NCBI GenBank assembly: GCA_903903925.1
Contig: CAIVAU010000011.1
Span: 1-51,200, forward strand
Reading direction: 5' to 3'
DNA length: 51,200 nt
Origin: an uncultured cyanobacterium
Lineage (GTDB): Bacteria > Cyanobacteriota > Cyanobacteriia > Cyanobacteriales > Nostocaceae
Numbering within the stretch: position 1 is the stretch's first letter; each line of letters starts with the position of its first letter. The notes under the pieces are model-generated. The model had not been told where the DNA came from. It did not search any database and saw nothing but the letters and a program-made list of their open reading frames with translations. Position numbers and translations under genes: made by a program. Of the stretch, positions 45,801 through 51,200 are shown in pieces.

Positions 45801-46011
45801 GGGTGTGGGGAGTGTGGGGAGGGTGGGGAGTGTGGGGAGTGTGGGGAGTGTGAAGAGAGTGTGGGGAGTGTGGGGAGAAAAGTGATCATGGAATTCCTTT
45901 TAAAACCTGGTTAATCGTAACTACTCCCTACACCTCCCACACCTCCCACACCTCCCACACCTCCCACACTCCCCCCTCTCCCTCCTCCCACACCTCCCAC
46001 ACTCCCCCCTC
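45801..46011. repeat. GTGTGGGGAG array facing CTCCCACAC array
   Basis: GTGTGGGGAG decamers (45803-45877) end near an AT-rich spacer, then CTCCCACAC nonamers and CTCCCCCC stretches fill 45924-46011. The two halves are nearly complementary, so the DNA could form a large hairpin. It separates the convergent ileS and methyltransferase genes; the pyrimidine arm reaches to within two bases of the latter's stop. Confidence 0.85.
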
Positions 46012-46013
46012 CC

Positions 46014-46781
46014 TCATTTAAGCCACTGTTGCAGTTTGTTGTATATAAACGCTAAGGAAAATGGGTCAAAAAAATTATGATCAGGTAGCGGTAGCGCAGA
46101 CGGTGGAAGTTCAATCATCTCTGGGAGACTATGAGATAAAGACATAGCTGCTGAACAATCCAACTGGAAGAGTTGAATGCAATAAGATGATGTTTGAATA
46201 TCTTTCACTAATCGCAGTGAATGTGTATCCGTGAGCGTCTCGCTGATCAGTTTTGCTCCGAATGGAAGAAGCCAGTCGAAATGTGTGCGTTCCGGTTCTT
46301 TATTTACTCTATGGGCGTGGGCTGTGAGTAAATAGCCACCGGGAGCGAGGGCATTCACCAGCTTGCGGGCGACTGTTTGCAGCTCTGTCTGACCACCGAT
46401 ATAGTAAAGCACCTCGCTACAGACAATGAGATCGCAACCCATAGGAAGTAGGTCTGTAGTCAGATCAAGGCGTAAATAGCAAACATTCTCTAATCTCTGG
46501 ACGGTGCAATTTTTAGCAGCCCGATCAAGTGCAATCTGGGAAATATCGGCAGCGATTAGGTGGTCAACGCGGGTCGCAAGTGATCCCGTTAAGTAGCCTT
46601 CGGCACATCCCAGTTCTAGTGCCTGCTTAATTGGGATGGATGGTAACAACTTTATGGTCTGCTCATATTTAGTCTGCTGATACAGGCTGGTATAGTTCCA
46701 AGGGTCTCGTCCGAGTACAAAGGTCATCTCAAAAATGAATCTTTGCCAAAAACTGAATATGTTGCGCTTAATTTGATTCAT
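46014..46781 (-). CDS. SAM-dependent methyltransferase, NodS-like
   Basis: A 255-aa class I methyltransferase. Motif I is ALELGCAEGYLTGSLA, motif II LIAADISQIALDRA, and the post-motif DLIVCSEVLYYIGG is typical of the NodS/Methyltransf_12-like group. The N-terminus with FVLGRDPWNYTSLYQQTKYE precedes the SAM domain and is characteristic of a subgroup often found with polysaccharide or glycolipid genes. The C-terminal 80 residues are less conserved. A clipped copy of the GTGAGCG palindrome is inside the gene (46231-46244) and may encode an inserted stretch LISETLTDTHS. Acceptor unknown. Confidence 0.85.
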   Translation of the reverse strand: MNQIKRNIFSFWQRFIFEMTFVLGRDPWNYTSLYQQTKYEQTIKLLPSIPIKQALELGCAEGYLTGSLATRVDHLIAADISQIALDRAAKNCTVQRLENVCYLRLDLTTDLLPMGCDLIVCSEVLYYIGGQTELQTVARKLVNALAPGGYLLTAHAHRVNKEPERTHFDWLLPFGAKLISETLTDTHSLRLVKDIQTSSYCIQLFQLDCSAAMSLSHSLPEMIELPPSALPLPDHNFFDPFSLAFIYNKLQQWLK

Positions 46782-46944
46782 TTGTTAAAGAAAATATTGA
46801 ATCCCAAACTATGATAAATTTATAAAAAAACTATATAGCTATTAAGTAAAAGAGTGAGGTGTGGGGGAAGAAACCTTTTTCATGCATGGGGGTGAGGATT
46901 TTTTCATTGGGACTGCCTTGACGATAGCGGAATTAATGGGTAAA

Positions 46945-47083
46945 AATTCAGGAGTCAGGAGTCAGAATTCAGAATTTATCAATTTATCAGGGTTTAGTAC
47001 CTATCTTTAGGCTCTTGACGACATCGTGTTATCTCCCGATTGTTTAACAATTCTGACTCCTGTATTCTGACTCCTGAATTCTT
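46945..47083. repeat. GGAGTCA inverted arms downstream of ParA
   Basis: AATTCAGGAGTCAGGAGTCA (46945-46964) with a following GAATTCAGAATT faces TTCTGACTCCTGTATTCTGA then CTCCTGAATTC (47050-47081). The arms are close to complementary with about 70 bp between. It belongs to the same heptamer family as 388-413, 13580-13600 and 32305-32921. Confidence 0.8.
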
Positions 47084-47093
47084 ACCAATATCA

Positions 47094-47978
47094 TCAAAGT
47101 TTTTGCAACAACTCTTGGGTTAACTGAGTGAATGCTTTTGAACCAGATGATTGGGGGGCGTTTAAAACAACAGGCATAAAACTGTCAACTGACTTAGCAA
47201 CATTCACATCAACTGGTATTTGTGTCTGACAAATTTTTTCTGTGCCAAAATCTTGCTGAACGCGCTGTATCACTTGTTTGTAGTATCTTCCAGTTAAAAT
47301 GTTACTATTGGACATTGTGAATACAATTCCCAGCATTCGTATATCCATCTTGGCTTCAGGTTCGTGACTTTCTTTTAACTTAGCAATACGTCTTTCCAGC
47401 AACTGAATACCAATTACAGATAAAGGTTCTGGTTTTGCAGGAAGGATATAGAAATTACTGGTTGCCAAAGCGCTACGAGTCAAAAGATTATATCCTGGGG
47501 CGCAATCCAGCAGGATAAAATCATATTCTTGCTGAATTGGTTCTAAGATTTTAGTCAACAAAACTCTTTCAAACCGATTCCAAATTGTTTCAAAGTCTAG
47601 TGCCCCCAAGGCAACTGCTTGTTGATGGAGCATTTCTGAGACAACAAATTCATCGTAAAGGTCAATATCTCCCGGTAATAAATCTAGCCCTTTTAGATTA
47701 CATACTTTGGGCTGAATTATATCTTGAATTGCCAATTTTTGCTTTTGGTTAGGATTGAGAACTTCGTCTATCAGATACCTCAATGTTTGTTTTTGTTTTC
47801 GGCGCTTAGCAAAATCCAAAGGTGACATAAGACTGAGTGTGGCACTAATTTGGCTATCTAAGTCAAGAACAAGCACCCGCTTACCATGCTCTTTTGCTAA
47901 ACAGGTAGCTATGTTGACGGTGAGGGTGGTTTTGCCAACGCCGCCTTTCATATTTGCAGTTGCAATCACATATCCCAT
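47094..47978 (-). CDS. ParA/Soj family ATPase, orphan
   Basis: A 294-aa deviant-Walker ATPase of the ParA family. The deviant Walker A is [12 protein letters not shown] with the signature Lys, switch I VLDLDSQISATLSL, and Walker B FILLDCAPGYNLLT. The C-terminal part (VNVAKSVDSFMPVVL) fits chromosome or protein-positioning ParA members. The ATG has a GAGG ribosome binding site 9 nt upstream. No parB or parS-like site is adjacent, so it may position another cargo rather than segregate a replicon. Membership is clear; role inferred from the family. Confidence 0.92.
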   Translation of the reverse strand: MGYVIATANMKGGVGKTTLTVNIATCLAKEHGKRVLVLDLDSQISATLSLMSPLDFAKRRKQKQTLRYLIDEVLNPNQKQKLAIQDIIQPKVCNLKGLDLLPGDIDLYDEFVVSEMLHQQAVALGALDFETIWNRFERVLLTKILEPIQQEYDFILLDCAPGYNLLTRSALATSNFYILPAKPEPLSVIGIQLLERRIAKLKESHEPEAKMDIRMLGIVFTMSNSNILTGRYYKQVIQRVQQDFGTEKICQTQIPVDVNVAKSVDSFMPVVLNAPQSSGSKAFTQLTQELLQKL

Positions 47979-48294
47979 TGGTTAAGTCCTCTAATGACGC
48001 ATTCCCATCTAAGTGGCGTACACATCTGGTGATTGAGCAAAAATTTTTGCTCTTATTTAAGAATTTCGGTGACTCATAAAAATGATTTCCGTGATACTCC
48101 CCTGATTGAAGCAGTCAGATTATAGCAGTGAGGGGTGCATTGCTAGAGGAAATCGATTTAATTTCGTGTTATGGATGACGTTGTAAAAATTTGTGATGAA
48201 GTTAGTACTTTTGTCAGGGTATCGACGTGACTTTTTTCCCATGCAATGACTAGGAGGGATTTTTAAGATTGATGGTTAGTATACGCAGAATCAC
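47979..48294. other. Upstream region of parA with possible small plus-strand transcript
   Basis: AT-rich, with the ParA promoter expected in the right-hand part near 47990-48060 on the minus strand. On the plus strand a TAGGAGGGA purine box is at about 48251, followed by an ATG at 48273; the frame reads MVSIRRITPNPRLKMGWVFF and runs into the terminator hairpin, so it is probably not coding. A small RNA reading toward the terminator at 48295 is possible. Confidence 0.35.
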
Positions 48295-48334
48295 ACCCAA
48301 CCCACGTTTAAAGATGGGCTGGGTATTTTTTATT
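48295..48334 (+). terminator. Plus-strand intrinsic terminator
   Basis: ACCCAACCCA (48295-48304) faces TGGGCTGGGT (48315-48324), a ten-pair stem with one mismatch, followed by ATTTTTTATT. No plus-strand gene ends here, so it may terminate an unannotated small transcript from the parA upstream region. Confidence 0.55.
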
Positions 48335-48422
48335 GGGGACGTTTACAGATTACTGCCTTCCCCTGTAAGATTACTGACGTCAATTCTGCTCCCCTGCCCC
48401 TCTGCTTCCTGGTGCGCTTAGA

Positions 48423-49406
48423 TCAAAGCTTAGGTGAGCCGAGTGTCTTCAGTAGTAGCAGTGACCATGGCACTTTAAGATCGGGTATGAGCCACGAGTA
48501 CTTTTTCAGCATGGGTAATGCAGAGGGCATGATAAAACGCAGAGAGCGTAATGATACAGGACGCTCTCCGTCCTGATCTACCAGTCCATATTGCCTAGCC
48601 AGTTCCGCAACAATGACAACACGTCCTGTACGAAGGATTACATTTGGATCAGCAGCAAGCGTAGCAATGACCCGTCCCGTTAGCAAGGGAGTTTCCCAGT
48701 TGTAGCCGTCACCGAACAAAGAGTGCTTCTTTTCGGTAGCATTTTTTGCGTCCATGTCGGACGCAAAACGGGAAATGTGTTCAGTCCCAACAATACCTGG
48801 CCAAATTGAGATAGAAGCGACGTTGTGTGATTTTAGCTCAACAGCCATATCAGCTGCTAGGCGATCGCATGCTGCTTTACCTGTACCGTATGCAACATTA
48901 AAAATATATGACATGCCACCCCACGAAGAAATGGTGCAAATCAGCCCTTGGCGACGCTTAGTCATTATCCTGGCAGCATAAACACTCGAAACATAGTGGC
49001 TACGAAGACCGACATTGTTACCAGCATCCCAAAGACTCGGTTCACAATCCCAGAAGGGCTGCCCATAAACGTCTCTTAATGCCTGGACTCCTGAGTAAGC
49101 ATTATTGACCAGTAAGTCGAGATGTCCATCCTGCTCATCCTGGATGCGCTCAAAGAGCAAACGCACCTGCTCATCTTCGCTGTGGTCTACCTGAACTGGA
49201 ATACAAACACCACCGACCTTCTCAACAGCGGCTTGGGTTTCCCTAAGACTGCCTGAGATGTCATCACCGGAATTAGAATTTTCAAGGCTGCGACCCGTGA
49301 CGTACACAGTCGCACCCGCCTCACCAAGACCAATAGCAATTCCCTTGCCAATGCCCCGCGTAGCACCTGTAACCAATGTCACTTTACCCTCAAGGTGTTT
49401 CATCAT
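48423..49406 (-). CDS. Short-chain dehydrogenase/reductase, DHRS1-like
   Basis: A 327-aa SDR oxidoreductase with NAD(P) Rossmann fold. The cofactor loop is VTGATRGIGKGIA, followed by LLVNNAYSG (NNAG equivalent), the catalytic Ser in CTISSWGGMSY and YGTGKAACDR (Tyr-x3-Lys). The length (about 60 residues more than classical SDRs) and the SIWPGIVGTEH stretch resemble the DHRS1 group. The C-terminal extension includes an aromatic, hydrophobic stretch (KYSWLIPDLKVPWSLLLLKT) that may associate with membrane. The substrate is unknown. Two adjacent ATGs make the exact start uncertain by one codon. Confidence 0.92.
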   Translation of the reverse strand: MMKHLEGKVTLVTGATRGIGKGIAIGLGEAGATVYVTGRSLENSNSGDDISGSLRETQAAVEKVGGVCIPVQVDHSEDEQVRLLFERIQDEQDGHLDLLVNNAYSGVQALRDVYGQPFWDCEPSLWDAGNNVGLRSHYVSSVYAARIMTKRRQGLICTISSWGGMSYIFNVAYGTGKAACDRLAADMAVELKSHNVASISIWPGIVGTEHISRFASDMDAKNATEKKHSLFGDGYNWETPLLTGRVIATLAADPNVILRTGRVVIVAELARQYGLVDQDGERPVSLRSLRFIMPSALPMLKKYSWLIPDLKVPWSLLLLKTLGSPKL

Positions 49407-49545
49407 TGCTGTGGGGATAGGGTGGACGGTTTGATATTGAACTAAATTATAGCTTAGTTACATTTTGTTTATCTAGCCTGCGGGCTGATATTTTCTGATC
49501 TCGGATAGCGCTAAAAAATCGCCTTATCCACCGTATAAACACTGT

Positions 49546-49582
49546 AATCACTTTTATTTTTGTTGCAAAAATAAAAGTGATT
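49546..49582. repeat. Perfect 17-bp AT-rich hairpin
   Basis: AATCACTTTTATTTTTG (49546-49562), loop TTG, then the exact reverse complement CAAAAATAAAAGTGATT (49566-49582). It lies about 90 bp before the nuclease-ParA gene and could be a terminator, an operator or a mobile-element end. The T-run within the stem would favour either direction of termination. Confidence 0.8.
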
Positions 49583-49671
49583 TTTAATACTCAAAAAAGT
49601 TAAGTTATGCCATAATCGAATAGGTATTAGGTTCTTGCTAATAAGCATAGTTTTATAAAGGTAGGAGAAGA

Positions 49672-50334
49672 TTGTCTTTTAATCCTGAGCTTTGCCGTAA
49701 CGAAAGCGAAGTTGAAAGCAAACTCATAGTCCAATATTTGCTACCACAGTTAGGTTACACTCCAGACACTTGGCATCAAGAAGTTGCGATCGGTAGTATC
49801 CGCTTGGATTTTTTAGCATTTGCTGTACAAGTTATCCCCTTCATCTTAGACGCTAACTCTCCGTTAAGTGTCGTCATGGAGGCAAAGCACCCGAAGCAAA
49901 ACTTAAATAATCATCTTCCCCGACTCAGGCATTACCTCACAAGTTTGAATGCGCTTCATGGACTGCTCACTAATGGCAAAGAACTCAGAATTTATCAAAA
50001 ATCTAAAGATGGTATTCAGCTAGTATTTCAATGTAAGGGCGAAGAAGTTGATACAAAAATAGATAAAATTAAACATTTGATCGGCAGAAATAGTCTCAAC
50101 GAAAGACAGATAAAAAATAACTCATTTACTCACATACCAGCTAATAATTTAAATTCTAAATTCACGAGGGAATATTCAATGAGAACAATCGCAGTCTATC
50201 ATAATAAAGGCGGTGTTGGTAAAACTACTGTTTCAGTAAACCTCGCAGCTGCATTAAGTAAAAAAGGTAAAAAGATACTTTTGATTGACATTGATGCTCA
50301 GTCAAATGAAGAAACATTTCACCTCTTTAAGTGA
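49672..50334 (+). CDS. Nuclease-like domain fused to a truncated ParA ATPase
   Basis: A 220-aa protein that starts with TTG and a GGAG ribosome binding site 4 nt upstream. The N-terminal 150 residues resemble the HsdR-N type nuclease module: [20 protein letters not shown], then IRLDFLAFA (Asp) and [13 protein letters not shown] (E-x-K). After a linker the last 45 residues are a ParA start, [20 protein letters not shown], then [10 protein letters not shown]. It stops right after switch I, so the ATPase lost everything else. A plus-one shift after DAQSN leads into another frame (50306-50443), which points to deletion or frameshift. Such a nuclease-ParA fusion, intact, would be about 450 aa. Confidence 0.7.
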   Translation: MSFNPELCRNESEVESKLIVQYLLPQLGYTPDTWHQEVAIGSIRLDFLAFAVQVIPFILDANSPLSVVMEAKHPKQNLNNHLPRLRHYLTSLNALHGLLTNGKELRIYQKSKDGIQLVFQCKGEEVDTKIDKIKHLIGRNSLNERQIKNNSFTHIPANNLNSKFTREYSMRTIAVYHNKGGVGKTTVSVNLAAALSKKGKKILLIDIDAQSNEETFHLFK

Positions 50335-50443
50335 TGTAGTAAAACGGGTAAAAGTCACAAGTGGTAAAAAACAGGTGACAGCTATAACTAGCGATAAAAT
50401 GGTCGATATAATTGATAGTTGGTCACGACTTTTATTTCTTTAA
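50306..50443 (+). pseudogene. Out-of-frame 45-codon ORF after the truncated ParA
   Basis: An ATG inside the last codons of the nuclease-ParA gene opens a frame reading [20 protein letters not shown] and later TAITSDKMVDIIDSW, ending TAA at 50441-50443. It has protein-like composition but no good ribosome binding site, so it may be the tail or start of another broken gene joined by deletion. I cannot assign a family. Confidence 0.25.
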
Positions 50444-50530
50444 TAATCTGCGTTACCTAACAATTAAAACTGACCATCTGGGGTAACCCATAACCGTCAG
50501 AATCACTCTACTTGTAAATACTCCGCGAGT

Positions 50531-51200
50531 GTGAAAACAGACAGCATATTTTATCGCCTATTTCAAGAATTCCCCAACATATTCTTTGAACTCATTGGCA
50601 ATTCTCCCGAAACAGCCAAAGGGTATCAATTCTCATCAGTTGAAGTCAAGCAAACATCTTTCCGCATCGATGGTGTATTTCTCCCAGAAACGGAGGAACT
50701 ACCAGTTTACTTCGTCGAAGTCCAGTTTCAAAAAGACCCGGAAATTTACTTACGGTTGTTTACAGAAATTAATTTATACCTACGCCAAAACCAACCAGAG
50801 AATGATTGGGTTGCTGTGGTTATTTACCCAACTCGCGGCATCGACACCGCAAAAACCAAGCACTACCGCGAGTCTTTTGTTTCAGGGAGAGTCACCCGTA
50901 TTTATTTAGATGAGTTAGGAGAAAATGCATCCTTACCTATTGGCATTGCTACGATCAAATTAGTGATTGAAAATGAAGATAAGGCAATACAAGAAGCCAA
51001 GGAGTTAATTACTAGAACCAGTCAAGAACTGGATTCAGTACAACAGCAGCAACAATTGTTACAATTAATCGAGACGATTTTGGTTTATAAATTCCCCAGC
51101 ATGAAGATCGAGGAGATACAAGAAATGTTTGGATTAAGCGATTTGAAACAAACACGAGTCTATCAGCAAGCTTTTGCAGAAGGTGAACAAAAAGGAGAAC
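50531..51200 (+). CDS. DUF2887 / Rpn-family nuclease-like protein (cut by window)
   Basis: A GTG-initiated gene whose 3' end lies beyond the window; 223 codons are visible. The N-terminus KTDSIFYRLFQEFPNIFFEL is the family start of DUF2887 proteins, part of the Rpn / PD-(D/E)XK transposase-like nuclease group. FRIDGVFLP and then PVYFVEVQFQKDPEIYLRLF supply the Asp and E-x-Q of the nuclease core. A Gln-rich helical linker (SVQQQQQLLQLIETILVYKF) and KIEEIQEMFGLSDLKQTRVY follow, and the frame ends EGEQKGE at the edge. A shorter ORF in another frame (50586-50909) is only its shadow. These proteins are abundant in cyanobacteria; function is unproven. Confidence 0.88.
   Translation, partial: MKTDSIFYRLFQEFPNIFFELIGNSPETAKGYQFSSVEVKQTSFRIDGVFLPETEELPVYFVEVQFQKDPEIYLRLFTEINLYLRQNQPENDWVAVVIYPTRGIDTAKTKHYRESFVSGRVTRIYLDELGENASLPIGIATIKLVIENEDKAIQEAKELITRTSQELDSVQQQQQLLQLIETILVYKFPSMKIEEIQEMFGLSDLKQTRVYQQAFAEGEQKGE

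Noticed and set aside
46231..46244. GTGAGCGTCTCGCT inside the methyltransferase gene as a complete copy of the palindromic repeat.
   Set aside because: The last three bases of the palindrome are missing and the frame is intact, so a chance match or an old, eroded insert cannot be told apart.
47094..47978. ParA gene as evidence for a plasmid or an origin of replication.
   Set aside because: No parB, replication initiator or iteron-like repeats are seen, and neighbours are chromosomal housekeeping genes.
50586..50909. 107-codon plus-strand frame near the window end.
   Set aside because: It overlaps the DUF2887 frame, which has clear family motifs; the shorter frame is its shadow.

Overview
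The window is chromosomal DNA from a cyanobacterium, most likely a filamentous Nostocales-type strain; I cannot name the genus. Evidence: abundant HIP1 octamers (GCGATCGC), a chlorophyll-pathway methyltransferase (ChlM), a CYP110-type cytochrome P450, two ammonium transporter genes, the long cyanobacterial form of IspH, and many heptamer tandem repeats (GGAGTCA, GGGGATT/GGGGACT, TAATGAC, GCTCCCT) of the kind known in Nostoc and Anabaena.

Layout. 1-413 is an odd purine-rich microsatellite tract unlike the rest. 460-6657 holds pepP, a P450, a condensation-type acyltransferase and a UGT-type glycosyltransferase, possibly a small glycolipid or natural-product locus. 6.8-16.9 kb is mostly housekeeping: a TPR protein, ruvB, hisF, a Nudix hydrolase, a class A penicillin-binding protein, rsmB and several small membrane or secreted proteins. 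16.4-19.2 kb pairs a ureidoglycolate-lyase-like gene with a purine-type permease, followed by tRNA-Ala(CGC) on the opposite strand. 19.2-20.8 kb is a HAD hydrolase/methyltransferase operon. 21.2-26.5 kb is a plus-strand run: a 1401-aa SNF2 helicase, a PD-(D/E)XK-like protein, a 34-aa antitoxin-like ORF and a coiled-coil protein. 26.6-33.4 kb, on the minus strand, has ispH, an SGNH hydrolase, two amt genes and purE. 33.8-38.2 kb, on the plus strand, has nagA, chlM, two small membrane proteins and egtD. 38.3-42.7 kb has an Lhr-like helicase with Uma2, then a graveyard of toxin-antitoxin-like fragments. 42.9-51.2 kb has ileS, a methyltransferase, an orphan ParA, an SDR, a broken nuclease-ParA fusion and a DUF2887 gene cut by the window end.

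How it fits together. Most genes are unlinked housekeeping functions in short transcription units. Three groups may work together: P450 + acyltransferase + glycosyltransferase (an acylated glycoside is the simplest inference); ureidoglycolate lyase-like + permease (purine nitrogen); and the SNF2 helicase with its downstream nuclease-like gene (DNA maintenance or defence, unproven). The ammonium transporters are separated by a clear intrinsic terminator.

Intergenic space is dominated by short repeats. At several junctions they form facing inverted arms. Some are read into proteins: the purE C-terminus, an insert in nagA and an insert in the helicase. Several starts were moved away from the longest reading frame because that frame begins inside repeat DNA or because a ribosome binding site supports an internal start (ruvB, the SGNH hydrolase, amt, chlM, egtD, ileS). 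I found no rRNA, CRISPR array or intact transposase.
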